Positions 28,358-37,760 of a stretch of 64,000 nt of DNA are shown here, piece after piece. Numbering within the stretch: the first letter of the stretch is position 1; each line of letters starts with the position of its first letter. A program made the position numbers and the translations under genes. Location of the stretch: the NCBI GenBank assembly GCA_938036435.1, contig CALHPU010000024.1, positions 1 through 64,000 of the forward strand, written 5' to 3'. This DNA is from an uncultured Pirellulaceae bacterium. Lineage in GTDB: Bacteria; Planctomycetota; Planctomycetia; Pirellulales; Pirellulaceae. Under the pieces are notes generated by a model, which saw only the letters and a program-made list of their open reading frames with translations, did not search any database and was not told where the DNA came from.

Positions 28358-29215
28358 GTGGCAACACTTGTTAGACAGGGAAAAGTACGTGACGTTTACG
28401 ATCTGGGCGAACATTATCTGATGGTGGCCAGTGATCGAATCAGTGCTTTTGATTGGGTGCTCCCAAACATGATTCCTGACAAGGGGCGTGTACTTACTGA
28501 GATCAGCAAGTTCTGGTTCGAGCATTTTGATGTTCCGAACCATTTGGTTTCGACCGATGTGCATTCCGTCGAACTTCCTGAAGGGCTCAACGCGGACGAG
28601 CTAGATGGCCGTGCGATGATCGTCAAAAAATGTGAAGTCGTTCCCATCGAGTGTGTGGTACGGGGTTACCTGGTCGGTTCTGGCTGGAAAGATTATCAGA
28701 ATACTGGTGCCGTTTGCGGGATTGATCTGCCAGCGGGATTGAAGAATTGTGCCAAGTTTCCTGAGGCAATATTTACACCTGCGACCAAAGCAGAATCGGG
28801 TCATGATGAAAATATTTCGTTCGAGCGTATGGTAGAGGTCGTGGGCCAAGAGACCTCCGAAGAACTGAAGCGACGCAGCGCAGAAATTTATCACGGTGCC
28901 CGAGACTTTGCAGCGCAGAAGGGAATCATCCTTGCTGACACTAAACTCGAATGGGGGCGGCATAAGGGTGAGTTGATTCTTATTGATGAAGTGTTGACAC
29001 CAGACAGTTCCAGATTCTGGCCTGCCAATTCTTACGTCGAGGGAAAAGACCAGCCGTCCTTCGACAAGCAGTTTGTGCGTGAGTATTTGAATGCAACGTC
29101 TTGGGACAAAAACAGTGAGCCACCTGAATTGCCCCAAGAAGTTGTCGACAAGACTCGCGATAAATACATTGAGGCGTTTGAACGTTTGACTGATTCCACA
29201 TTCAAGTGGAAGTAA
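28358..29215 (+). CDS. purC: Phosphoribosylaminoimidazole-succinocarboxamide synthase (SAICAR synthetase)
   Basis: A 285-residue enzyme of purine synthesis joining CAIR and aspartate with ATP to SAICAR. Motifs: GKVRDVYDLG at the N-terminus, SDRISAFDWVLP, the family signature CVVRGYLVGSGWKDY and IDEVLTPDSSRFWP near residue 210. The start is GTG 28358 with GGAG seven bases upstream, giving the expected N-terminus. Monocistronic; no terminator of strength follows, though a GC palindrome (29377-29390) with T-rich tail lies 160 bp downstream. The length is that of the longer PurC form (about 290). Confidence 0.97.
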   Translation: MATLVRQGKVRDVYDLGEHYLMVASDRISAFDWVLPNMIPDKGRVLTEISKFWFEHFDVPNHLVSTDVHSVELPEGLNADELDGRAMIVKKCEVVPIECVVRGYLVGSGWKDYQNTGAVCGIDLPAGLKNCAKFPEAIFTPATKAESGHDENISFERMVEVVGQETSEELKRRSAEIYHGARDFAAQKGIILADTKLEWGRHKGELILIDEVLTPDSSRFWPANSYVEGKDQPSFDKQFVREYLNATSWDKNSEPPELPQEVVDKTRDKYIEAFERLTDSTFKWK

Positions 29216-29441
29216 ACTCAAACAAACTCAAACCGCTTTGAAATCAAATCTTAGTAGCAGCTAGTACAAACCTAGTGCTTCATCCAGATTCAATTTTCGG
29301 GTTGTCGGTTCGCTCTTAAAGCGTAACGGCGTCAGTCGCCGGGTATAAATACCAATTGATTACCGGTGGGGGCCGGAGGGCACGTGCCCTTTTCGTTTTA
29401 TCTAAATCCCAGTTCCAAATCTGGACAATGCACAAGAAGAA

Positions 29442-31403
29442 CTATTGCGTTGCTTCTTTGGCGTCGGGGTTCTCGGATTTTGATTTGTCTTCATCTGAGT
29501 CGCCCGCCGTAGCGTCAAGCGACGCTTCAGGATAAGCCTTTTTGACCGCCGCTTTCAAAAGTCGAGCCCGAATCAGATTGCCGTGCATTTGGTTAGAGCC
29601 CTCTTGCTGATACTGCTCGATTGCCAAATCGTATTCTCGGCGCGATTCAAACGAGCGTCCAAGCAAGTACTGAATCCCCGACCGCCAACGCTCCACATCC
29701 GTTTTGCGGACTATACCGTCGAGCCAGTTGGCTGAGGTGCCGGGATTGCCATTGTCAAACAGACATTGAGAAAGGAATAACCCCACGTCTCGGCGAACGA
29801 GCCTCATTTGTCCTTGGATGGATTTAAGTTGGCTCTCGAATGCCAGTGGATTTTGTTCTTGCGATAAGCCCACCATTGCCATCGTTTTATCGTCGGTTGC
29901 CAGTGAGTCAATTTCGTCATCGGTATAAAGCAGAACTTGGCAGCTTTCAACAGCGTTACGACGACGGTGACCGTCTTCTGATTCAAACTTGCCCTTGAAG
30001 AAACGGACGCGATTGGTGCGGTAAATATGAAACTGATCGACATATTGCTCGTCGGTCGCGTACCATCTAAGTCGGTCGGCCAAGTCGTCGTCGCTGGCCG
30101 ATTTTGGAATTGCTGCGTTGACTGCTTTTCGGAATCGGTGGGTCCGCAAAGAGATATCCCATAACGAATTTTCGACACCGTCAATCTGAGGAAGACGACC
30201 GATCTCTTTGCTGGGGTAAGAAGCCAAATTTAATTGTTCGTCGCCGACCTGATTAGATTCTAACGCAGCCATCCGCTTGGAAAGTGATTCGGGGGCCACG
30301 TAGGTCATCGCAAAAAGTGATTTCAATTGCTGCGGAGCCACCCAGTACTTGGAGTCATCTTCTAGGGATTCTTCAATGGTCAAATCGAGTGAGCTGAGGA
30401 GGCTAGCGTCTTCTCGAACGGCCTTCAACGTAGCTACCGAGCCGGGAGTTTTGCCGGGAATGGGCAGACCCAATTTCGTGTCAAACAAATAGTAGTCATC
30501 ACCAATGGCGACGCCGACCGCCCAAGGAATCGGAGTCTGGTCTTGGTTAGTGCACAGCATTACCGCATCCAGTTCAGCCTCGCGCAGCAACAATAGCAGC
30601 ACCTTCGCTCGATCAACGTAGTCGCCGCGACCGTAGAGGAGGGTCTGCCAAGGGTGGCGTTGATAGCCGGTACCTCTGACACCCGCCGCCCAAGCGGTGT
30701 CTTCGGAGTTGAGGCGTTGCTGTTCAATTTCGTCTTCGGTTGGAGAGAGTTCATCCAACAAGTAAATATTTCGGACAACCCAATCCGAAAGCTTCATGGA
30801 TTTGGTCAACGCCGCGATCTGTTCTTTTTCAAGTTGCCGGTGCGTTTGGGCAACCACTGCAGAGAGCCCATCTTTTTCCTCGACGTCGATACTAAGATTG
30901 TCGGCCGATAGACGATACAGTTCGAAGAAGGTCGATGTTGGGTTGGTGACAACACGTTGGGCGATCTTTGATATCCAAAACGCTTCTTGCAGGAAATAGG
31001 CGTCGGTGTTGAGGAAAACCATCTTGTCATGATGCTTGATCAGCAACATGTCTTGATTCTGTTCAATCCACTGGTTGACTTTTTCGCTGCGGTCGACATC
31101 CGCTGATTCGGCTTGGTCGGTGCTGTAGTTGGCCCAGCGATTGAGCCCTAGTGAGACCTTTTCTTCAAAGTCTTTTTGGTCGAATTGCCGATCGGCAAAA
31201 ACGAAATCCATCGTCCGGCCAAGGTCATCCGTTTTCGCCGACAAGATGCTGGTATCGATTGTGGCTAGAGTTTGGTCGGTCGTGCTACCACATCCGGCAA
31301 ATGAGACAGCGGCAGCCAAAAGGAGCATTGGCACTACCCATCGATTGACGTTGGTAATTTGTGGGCTCACATGAATAGGTGTTTGCTGTTTCCGCGATTC
31401 CAT
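29442..31403 (-). CDS. Large lipoprotein of unknown function (tetratricopeptide-like C-terminus)
   Basis: A 653-residue predicted lipoprotein: basic N-terminus, hydrophobic segment and lipobox SFAGC around residue 37. The rest is soluble. The segment around GVRGTGYQRHPWQTLLYGRGDYVDRAKVLL, in parts, recalls transglutaminase-like folds with a GD(C)xxRA stretch, but no catalytic Cys is evident. The C-terminal region (LGRSFESRREYDLAIEQYQQEG) looks like one or two TPR helices, then a charged tail. The start ATG 31403 is chosen because GAGGAAAGAG precedes it; ATG 31442 is possible. It is the last gene of a minus-strand run after kdsA, with 42 bp or less between them, so likely cotranscribed. Confidence 0.82.
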   Translation of the reverse strand: MESRKQQTPIHVSPQITNVNRWVVPMLLLAAAVSFAGCGSTTDQTLATIDTSILSAKTDDLGRTMDFVFADRQFDQKDFEEKVSLGLNRWANYSTDQAESADVDRSEKVNQWIEQNQDMLLIKHHDKMVFLNTDAYFLQEAFWISKIAQRVVTNPTSTFFELYRLSADNLSIDVEEKDGLSAVVAQTHRQLEKEQIAALTKSMKLSDWVVRNIYLLDELSPTEDEIEQQRLNSEDTAWAAGVRGTGYQRHPWQTLLYGRGDYVDRAKVLLLLLREAELDAVMLCTNQDQTPIPWAVGVAIGDDYYLFDTKLGLPIPGKTPGSVATLKAVREDASLLSSLDLTIEESLEDDSKYWVAPQQLKSLFAMTYVAPESLSKRMAALESNQVGDEQLNLASYPSKEIGRLPQIDGVENSLWDISLRTHRFRKAVNAAIPKSASDDDLADRLRWYATDEQYVDQFHIYRTNRVRFFKGKFESEDGHRRRNAVESCQVLLYTDDEIDSLATDDKTMAMVGLSQEQNPLAFESQLKSIQGQMRLVRRDVGLFLSQCLFDNGNPGTSANWLDGIVRKTDVERWRSGIQYLLGRSFESRREYDLAIEQYQQEGSNQMHGNLIRARLLKAAVKKAYPEASLDATAGDSDEDKSKSENPDAKEATQ

Positions 31404-31444
31404 CAACTCTTTCCTCAAACAGTTCTTAAACCCAGCCATCATTT

Positions 31445-32326
31445 TTAACGACAGCGGCCGGAGACTTCGTCAATTTTCTTCAACGTTTGCAACAGAGGTT
31501 CTATCTCAGCCAGCGGGACCATGTTCGGCCCGTCGCTAGGCGATTGATCAGGATTCGGATGCGTTTCAATAAAGACCGCATCACAACCGACGGCGACCGC
31601 GGCTCTGGCTAGAGGCGCTACCATCTCGCGTTGTCCGCCAGTAGTGCCATCGGCGGCGCTGGGCATCTGGACGCTGTGGGTGGCGTCAAAGACAACTGGC
31701 GTGCCGAGTTCTTTCATTTGGATCATCGAACGCATGTCGTTTACAAGACGTCCGTAACCAAAGAACGTTCCTCTTTCGGTCAACAAAATATCTTCACAAC
31801 CACTTTCCATTAGTTTACCGACTACGTGCTGCATATCCCATGGGGCCATAAACTGACCTTTCTTGACATTGACTGCCCGCCCGGTCTTGGCCGCGGAGAG
31901 CAGCAGATCGGTTTGTCTTGCCAAAAATGCAGGGATCTGGATCAGATCAACGACCTCGGCTACTGCGGCGGCTTGCTCAGGCAAATGAATATCGGTAGTC
32001 ACTGGAACGCCCAGATTTTGCTTGACCCAAGCCAAAATCTCCAGCCCTTTTTCGAGGCCTACTCCTCGGTACGAATTTAAACTTGTTCGGTTCGCCTTAT
32101 CGAAGGAAGCTTTGAAAACATATGGAAGTTTCAGTTTTTCGCAGGCCGATTTGACGTGTTGGCCGATCTCAAGCATCAATTCTCGGTCGTCAATGACACA
32201 GGGGCCGGCAATCACCAAAAGCGGCTGCCCCGATCCGCAGGACACCGAATCGGAGATACGAACAGGTTGGTTAATCAAAGGAATTCCACGGTTAGAAAAA
32301 GTGATTGAAAATGGGGGTGCGATCAA
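31445..32326 (-). CDS. kdsA: 3-deoxy-8-phosphooctulonate synthase (KDO-8-P synthase), metal-dependent type
   Basis: A 293-residue enzyme condensing arabinose 5-phosphate with phosphoenolpyruvate to KDO-8-phosphate, the precursor of the LPS inner-core sugar. Motifs: [46 protein letters not shown] and [18 protein letters not shown]. The Cys in AGPC is the metal ligand of class II (Aquifex-type) enzymes; E. coli KdsA has Asn there. The metal-dependent class is thus inferred. The start is TTG 32326; no ATG or GTG lies before the conserved region. It is located between a lipid kinase and a lipoprotein gene on the same strand. Confidence 0.96.
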   Translation of the reverse strand: MIAPPFSITFSNRGIPLINQPVRISDSVSCGSGQPLLVIAGPCVIDDRELMLEIGQHVKSACEKLKLPYVFKASFDKANRTSLNSYRGVGLEKGLEILAWVKQNLGVPVTTDIHLPEQAAAVAEVVDLIQIPAFLARQTDLLLSAAKTGRAVNVKKGQFMAPWDMQHVVGKLMESGCEDILLTERGTFFGYGRLVNDMRSMIQMKELGTPVVFDATHSVQMPSAADGTTGGQREMVAPLARAAVAVGCDAVFIETHPNPDQSPSDGPNMVPLAEIEPLLQTLKKIDEVSGRCR

Positions 32327-32364
32327 CGATTGAACGTAGCTTCTCCGATCCCTTGTCAGATCGG

Positions 32365-33345
32365 CTACCTTTGCTTCGCGGGTACTAAAAGAGTCAGGTA
32401 ACTGGGTAAGACCTCAATCGTGACCGGCAATTCGCCGCCGGGGTCTCCGTCAAGCTGAAACGGCACGCGCGTGTTCGACTTGATGGTAAGTTTACGAAAT
32501 TTACAAAACTCTGTCTCGCACCATTGGCGATGTTTTCTCAAAACAACTGCCGCCAGATAAACCATCCCACGCAGCAATCCCCCATAGCGAAAGCTGCACA
32601 GGTCCAATGCTCCGTCGTAGGGATCCGCCTCCGGTAGCAACGGAAGGTTCATCGCATAGCGTGGAGCGTTGAAAATAAAGGCCCATCGAGCGGAGCATTT
32701 GGTCAGCACTTCGGTCGTCTCTGAGCAATCACGTCCGCCCTCCCCTTCAGGAAATGGCTCCACCGATATCTGAAGTTCGGGATAGCGGTATCTGCGAAGA
32801 GTGCTGACGACAGGACGAAACCAAGACCAGTAACTAATGTGGCCTTTTCTTTGCTGGTGTAGTTTCTCAACGACATGCGCATCGAACCCGCAACCGGCCA
32901 TGACCAGAAACAACTGTCCGTTGGCTCTTCCAGCATCCATCTTTTGGTATCGACCATTACTGATCACATCGACAAATTGGTCCGCGTCCGCTGACATGCC
33001 CAGATGCCGCGCCAGTAGGTTTTCGGTGCCCAAGGGGAGGATCGCCATGGGAATGCCCTGTGGCAGTCGATTCGCCAGTAAAGACGCGGTTCCGTCTCCA
33101 CCTGCGGAGACGACGGCTCGCAGTGTTCCTGATTCTGAGAGTTGCCCGGCCCGTGCTACAACTTTGTTTACATCGGTAAGAACTTCAACTTGAAGATCGG
33201 CGGCAATCAATCGTTGCCGGATTTCTTCCACCAGCGACGTGCGGTCGGCGGAGCCTGAGTTTGGATTGACTGAGATTACGATTGAAGTTCCAGACAGGCT
33301 ACTGGCGGTGACTTCGGGTTCGAAATTTTTGGAGTTTGGCCTCAT
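32365..33345 (-). CDS. Diacylglycerol kinase-family lipid kinase
   Basis: A 326-residue protein of the DAGK catalytic (DagK/YegS-like) family, which phosphorylates lipids such as diacylglycerol with ATP. Residues around 25-35 hold VISVNPNSG, and the key nucleotide motif is [30 protein letters not shown] and the C-terminal [28 protein letters not shown] are also family features. The usual GTxNdfA is GTENLLA. The gap to the upstream kinase gene is 12 bp and to kdsA downstream 38 bp, so an operon is likely. The lipid substrate is not determined; a link to LPS lipid recycling is a guess from the neighbour. Confidence 0.92.
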   Translation of the reverse strand: MRPNSKNFEPEVTASSLSGTSIVISVNPNSGSADRTSLVEEIRQRLIAADLQVEVLTDVNKVVARAGQLSESGTLRAVVSAGGDGTASLLANRLPQGIPMAILPLGTENLLARHLGMSADADQFVDVISNGRYQKMDAGRANGQLFLVMAGCGFDAHVVEKLHQQRKGHISYWSWFRPVVSTLRRYRYPELQISVEPFPEGEGGRDCSETTEVLTKCSARWAFIFNAPRYAMNLPLLPEADPYDGALDLCSFRYGGLLRGMVYLAAVVLRKHRQWCETEFCKFRKLTIKSNTRVPFQLDGDPGGELPVTIEVLPSYLTLLVPAKQR

Positions 33346-33357
33346 CCTCGAACGCCT

Positions 33358-34932
33358 CTAGGTATCCAACACGACATTGGTTCTGTAAATCCAGTCCTGC
33401 AGTGTCCGGCTCTTTTTGCTGATGGTCAATATCGTGATTTGGGTTAGCAGTAATGCCGCTGCGAAACCGGCCAGCATGATTCTAACCGTTTGCGGCCAGC
33501 CAAATCCTTCCACATCAAAAACCATGCTGGACACCAGCAGCCAGACAAATCCCATCCTAACAAAGCTTCTGGTCAACATCACGCGGCCAGTTGGCTTTAA
33601 TCCATATCGATTGACCACGCGCAGATGCAGCAGGTTACGTCCGATCGATTGTCTGAACAGAAAAATACTCAACGAGTAAATGAACAGAGGAAGCATGTCC
33701 GCCAACGATACCAGCAACACGATCGCCAGATTGTCGGTTACCTCTCTTAACTTAAGCACATCAAACAACAAGAACTGAATCGATGCGGCCACCAGCAGCA
33801 CCGACGTAAAATCGATCAACCCCGCCAGCAATCGAGGAACCGTTTTGGCTCGAATACTCGAAAGTGCCTCGACTTCTTTTAGGTCGCCAACAAGTTCATC
33901 GTAGTCGGTATATCGCTGAGTCGGATCCTTTTTCAATATGCGCTGTAAAATGGTTTGCCATTTTTCGGGAAGATGCTCCGGCCAAGGTTTGGGGAAGTCG
34001 ATTGAAACCGAATTGTGTTCCTCCGACCAGTCAGCCAGCGTTTTACCCTCAAGCTTGACCGGTAAGTGACCAAAAGTCATTTCGTACAGTGTCACACCTA
34101 AAGCGTATATGTCAGAGGATACCGTCGTTTTACCACCTTCAAGCAGTTCCGGCGCAAGATAGTTGGGCGTGCCTCCGAATGCGGCGGCATCCCCATGCGA
34201 TTCGCGCCTTGCCATGCCGAAATCAGATAGCTTCACTGTGCCATTTTCCTGAACCAGTAAATTCGAGGGTTTGATGTCGCCGTGAATGATGTCCAGCCGG
34301 TGAGCAAATTGAAGTGCTTGCGACACCTGCAGGCCGTACGAAACCAATTGTCGGTAACTCAACGTTTTGGTGCGAAGCAAATTGCTCAACGGTTTTCCCT
34401 TGACCAATTCCATCGCCAAAAAAGGTTCGCCTTCGTTCCTGCCGACGAAGTAGATTGTGACTACGTTGGGATGGCTTACTCGCGCCTGCGAGACGGCCTC
34501 TTGGAGCAATACATCGACCTCACGATCAGAGCTAGGCTCATCAGTCCATGAAACACCGCTGCGAAGAACTTTGACCGCCACGTAACGTTGGAGTGATTTG
34601 TCAAGCGCACGATAGACGTATCCCATGCCGCCACGTCCAAGCCGGTCGATGATCTCAAAGTGCTCAAAGCTCTGTCCGATCAGAGGGTCGACTCCGACGA
34701 CGTCGAAAGATTCGTCATTACAGAGAGTGTCCGAATAATTTGAAAACGTAGCGTCTTCAGGAAGCGCCATCGTCGCCGAAAGTTCTAGTTCTAATTTTTC
34801 TGATGTGATGACGCGCCCGCATTCCTCGCATCTGCCCCCTTCATGCTGATCGATAATTAACTGAACCCCGCAGGGACAACGGTAGAGCAGCCTCGTCTGA
34901 TCTAAATCTCTGCTAGTGTCTGATGGGTCCAT
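33358..34932 (-). CDS. Membrane Ser/Thr protein kinase with Zn-ribbon and RDD domain
   Basis: A 524-residue Hanks-type kinase. The N-terminus has a CPCG...CEEC pair (19-22, 35-38), a probable zinc ribbon. The kinase domain spans about 91-350: GRGGMGYVY 99-107, VAVK 118-121, HGDIKPSN 217-224, DFG 237-239, APEL. The catalytic-loop Arg of HRD is Gly, so it is a non-RD kinase, usually not requiring activation-loop phosphorylation. The C-terminal part (about 370-520) has four hydrophobic segments with RLLAGLIDF and RQSIGRNLLHLRVV, an RDD domain. It is first of a run of four minus-strand genes with the lipid kinase, kdsA and a lipoprotein. The start is ATG 34932. Substrates unknown. Confidence 0.94.
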   Translation of the reverse strand: MDPSDTSRDLDQTRLLYRCPCGVQLIIDQHEGGRCEECGRVITSEKLELELSATMALPEDATFSNYSDTLCNDESFDVVGVDPLIGQSFEHFEIIDRLGRGGMGYVYRALDKSLQRYVAVKVLRSGVSWTDEPSSDREVDVLLQEAVSQARVSHPNVVTIYFVGRNEGEPFLAMELVKGKPLSNLLRTKTLSYRQLVSYGLQVSQALQFAHRLDIIHGDIKPSNLLVQENGTVKLSDFGMARRESHGDAAAFGGTPNYLAPELLEGGKTTVSSDIYALGVTLYEMTFGHLPVKLEGKTLADWSEEHNSVSIDFPKPWPEHLPEKWQTILQRILKKDPTQRYTDYDELVGDLKEVEALSSIRAKTVPRLLAGLIDFTSVLLVAASIQFLLFDVLKLREVTDNLAIVLLVSLADMLPLFIYSLSIFLFRQSIGRNLLHLRVVNRYGLKPTGRVMLTRSFVRMGFVWLLVSSMVFDVEGFGWPQTVRIMLAGFAAALLLTQITILTISKKSRTLQDWIYRTNVVLDT

Positions 34933-35352
34933 GGATCGGCGCTGTGAAAGAAAACTCGACTAGCTAGATCAAAATAGAATGGCGAAGAGCAATAGGACCC
35001 TCGCAATAGGACGCTCGCTCCTTTGGGAGAGAGACAGAAGGCCTAGTTTAAGTCTAACCCATGTTCCGACAAAAACGAGTCCAAGCTCGATTAATCATCC
35101 GGTCGAAGGCGTGATGGAAGCGTCTCTTCGCACGGGGGGCAAGCTCAAATCTTGCTGCTTCGTCACTCCTCACGCCCTGGCGCACGTGATCTTGCTCCTC
35201 ACCTTTTGCTGTGAGAATAATGATAGGATGGATAGCGATTTGGGCTTAAGTGTATGAGCGATGTTAAAGCCGGAGACGTTTGGCAACGCGCAGTTGAGCG
35301 TTAGAGGATGGTAGTTCTGCTTGATCAAATCCTTTGCTAGATTTTCGTCACG
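34933..35352. other. Intergenic, no gene seen
   Basis: Upstream region of the kinase operon. Several short open frames exist on both strands but none has a ribosome binding site and protein-like composition together. Confidence 0.35.
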
Positions 35353-35387
35353 AAAAAAGCTCACTCCCGCAGTTTGCGGAAGTGAGC
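35353..35387 (-). terminator. Intrinsic terminator, minus strand
   Basis: Arms 35376-35387 and 35359-35370 pair at 11 of 12 positions with a 5-nt loop; on the minus strand the stem is followed by TTTTTT (35358-35353). It ends the small structured locus upstream of it, and could also end a long 3' tail of the peroxidase transcript. Confidence 0.85.
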
Positions 35388-35459
35388 CGTTACGTTTGGG
35401 ATAATGGAAAGCGTTAAGCTAATTTCCAACTGATCTCGAAAGTCGAAACAAGTTATAGG

Positions 35460-35660
35460 TTAGCTGAAAGCTCCGTATCCGAACGAGTTCGGTGGCTGCC
35501 AGGGCAACCCGCCGGCTGCCTGTTTAAACAGCGCCACCTCGTTGGCTAATACAGAAACTTTTCACAAAAGCACCTCCTTTCAATAAAACTTCCCGCGCCG
35601 GATCAAGCCTAAAGATGGATCCGGTCGTGGGCGGCTAACTGCTTTGTCGCGTAACAAAGC
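35460..35660 (-). other. Structured small locus: hairpins, perfect Shine-Dalgarno, short ORF(s)
   Basis: Read on the minus strand: a 7-bp hairpin (35641-35660), a 13-bp imperfect stem (35592-35604 with 35618-35631), then AAGGAGGTG (35579-35571), a full match to the anti-Shine-Dalgarno, and GTG at 35565. The frame from that GTG has only 13 codons (stop 35526-35524). In the next frame an overlapping stretch from GTG 35537 to TAA 35460 would give 25 residues ending LPWQPPNSFGYGAFS. The intrinsic terminator lies about 75 bp further on. It may be a leader-peptide, a small-protein gene or a regulatory RNA. I recognise no known riboswitch or RNA family. Confidence 0.45.
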
Positions 35661-35984
35661 CCTCACATAGATGATGGCACAAATTCTGAAAGGTTCAAAG
35701 GTGGATCAACAAATCTCTGAAAAAAATGGGATGCTTTGTTAGGGCGAAATACGTGCTTTTGGATAAGATTCGAATGTTCTCAGACGAATTGTCGCACGGG
35801 AGGTGTCTTTTGTGGCTAGGGATGTGGGACATCCAAGATATGAAAATGTTCCTCAATAGTGCGTCTCTGCGAGGCGTGTGAAGTCGTCGAGGATCACGCG
35901 CGGAGTCGAGCTGAGCAATCTTTAATGTTAATTGTTTGCTGTCACGCCGCGCGAGGGAAGCTGTTGCCGTTTGGTCGGTCGCGA

Positions 35985-37760
35985 TTAGCCGCTCTTGCGG
36001 CGACGAAGCAACGACGCGCTGCAGATTGCGAACAAGAGAGTGACTGTCGTGGGCTCCGGCACCGCCGCGGTTGCCGAAAATACATTGGATTGAATCGCAA
36101 CGATCTCCGAATTGCGAAGAATTATGTCGGACAACAACGTCGACTCAAACTCGGGGTCTAGCCAAAGCAGATCGTCGATTTGTGATTGATAGAAGAATCG
36201 ATCTCCATCACGCGACCTTGTGAATTGATCTGTCAAAATTGCGTTAAAAGTTTCCCCAACCAATCCACCGTTGACGTGAGCTTCGGCGAGGCCACCGATC
36301 CACAAGTCTACATCGTCAATTGAATTGTAAACCGAAGCAAAACTTGCGGCCAAATCGGCATCACCACCAGTCAATTCGTTGAAGTCGTTGTACTGAACTA
36401 ATCCGAGCACAGCTCTGACTGCATTGATGTCGCCGATCGCGTGATCTCGACCACGTTGAATGTTGAGTGACGCGAGATCTAATCCGCCGGCACCGGGAGG
36501 TCCGAACAAGAAATTACGTACATCGTCGATGACAAGTGTGTCGACTTCCTGAGCCGCCTGAGACGCTAGTCCGCCCAGCACGTGGTCAACACTGAAAGTG
36601 TCAAAGAACGATGGATTGAAAAACGCGTTCTGCAATTCGACGCTGCCAATGTTTCCTCCGGTCGCGGGATCAACCAGTTGCAAATCAGATGACAACATTG
36701 TGTGCCCGACTCGAAACGCAGCGGTAGAAAATTCGTTTGACACACTCGCGTCGATCGAGGAATCATACGATGCTGCCGTACTCGTTGGTGTTGAAGATCC
36801 CAACAAAACTGGCAAAAACTCGTCGTAGGTGATCTTTTGAATCTGGGCTCCAACCAAAGATCGCGCTGATTGGTAAATGAAATCAGCCTCGCTTGAGACG
36901 CCATTGGATGCTGCGATTGCAGCATCTCGTTTGGCGACGAGTGCCGCTTCTCCGTTGGTAAGTCGAGCCGCCAAATCTGTGGCGATTCGATTGTGTTCGC
37001 GCACAAACAGCGTGTGTGTGGCCGTTAGTCCAACCTGTTCGTTAACGCGTACGTCACCAGCAACGAAAGCTTCGGAGGGAACCAATTGGGAACCATTATC
37101 GTTTGGCAATCCTGTCGTATTGAGCGGCAGCATGGTTCCTCCAGATGAAGTCCGAAGTAAACCATTAGTGGACAGATCCCGGAGGCCAACAGCTCGAGTC
37201 GCGTCTGAGCCATAGACATTCGAGGCATCGATGAAGGAGGTGATCTCATTGATTTGCTGGCGGGGCGCAGTGGATGATCCGCCGGTGGAGATCGTACGAT
37301 TGAGCTCAATGGTTGCCGTTGAACTGAAGGTAGGATCGAAAGATGGATCGCCCGCCGGCACTGAGATGTCAAAGGGTTCCGAAACCGTTGCAACTCCTGA
37401 AAGGTCGAGGTCGTGGTCGAGAAATTGTCCCCATTGCCAAATCCAATCACTGGCTCCAGCGGAGTTTGCTTGAGAACTGTTTTGAGCTGATATGGCGTTG
37501 CTAATCGCACGCGCGCTGGGCAGGCTGGACGAATTTAGCCCTCCTCGTGGAGTCGAGATGCCATCGGCGTAGGCGTTGGGCGTCAACCTAATCAGTTCCG
37601 TGTCCGACTCGCCAATTGCCGGGTTGGATATATTGTTACCGAATCCGTTGATCGTTCGGTACTCTTGACCGCAGAGGTAAGCCTGCTGAACGAACACTGT
37701 CAAAGCTAACGTGATTACCACAGTTAGCTGATGCTTTATTAAGCCCCATCCCGTCTTCAT
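35985..37760 (-). CDS. Animal-type heme peroxidase with PEP-CTERM signal
   Basis: A 591-residue exported protein of the animal heme peroxidase superfamily (peroxinectin-like). It has an N-terminal signal peptide (LTVVITLALTVFVQQAYL). WGQFLDHDLDLS carries the distal His and an Asp expected for Ca2+/heme-ester contact; FVREHNRIA and AFRVGHTM (proximal His) follow; NIQRGRDHAIG is the typical downstream motif. The C-terminus has VPEPTTVTLLFAICSASLLRRRKSG in two parts: PEP motif, hydrophobic helix and Arg cluster, a PEP-CTERM signal for exosortase processing. ATG 37760 is preceded by GGAG; the open frame begins 33 bp earlier. Such enzymes oxidise halides or organics with H2O2; the substrate is unknown. 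Confidence 0.93.
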   Translation of the reverse strand: MKTGWGLIKHQLTVVITLALTVFVQQAYLCGQEYRTINGFGNNISNPAIGESDTELIRLTPNAYADGISTPRGGLNSSSLPSARAISNAISAQNSSQANSAGASDWIWQWGQFLDHDLDLSGVATVSEPFDISVPAGDPSFDPTFSSTATIELNRTISTGGSSTAPRQQINEITSFIDASNVYGSDATRAVGLRDLSTNGLLRTSSGGTMLPLNTTGLPNDNGSQLVPSEAFVAGDVRVNEQVGLTATHTLFVREHNRIATDLAARLTNGEAALVAKRDAAIAASNGVSSEADFIYQSARSLVGAQIQKITYDEFLPVLLGSSTPTSTAASYDSSIDASVSNEFSTAAFRVGHTMLSSDLQLVDPATGGNIGSVELQNAFFNPSFFDTFSVDHVLGGLASQAAQEVDTLVIDDVRNFLFGPPGAGGLDLASLNIQRGRDHAIGDINAVRAVLGLVQYNDFNELTGGDADLAASFASVYNSIDDVDLWIGGLAEAHVNGGLVGETFNAILTDQFTRSRDGDRFFYQSQIDDLLWLDPEFESTLLSDIILRNSEIVAIQSNVFSATAAVPEPTTVTLLFAICSASLLRRRKSG

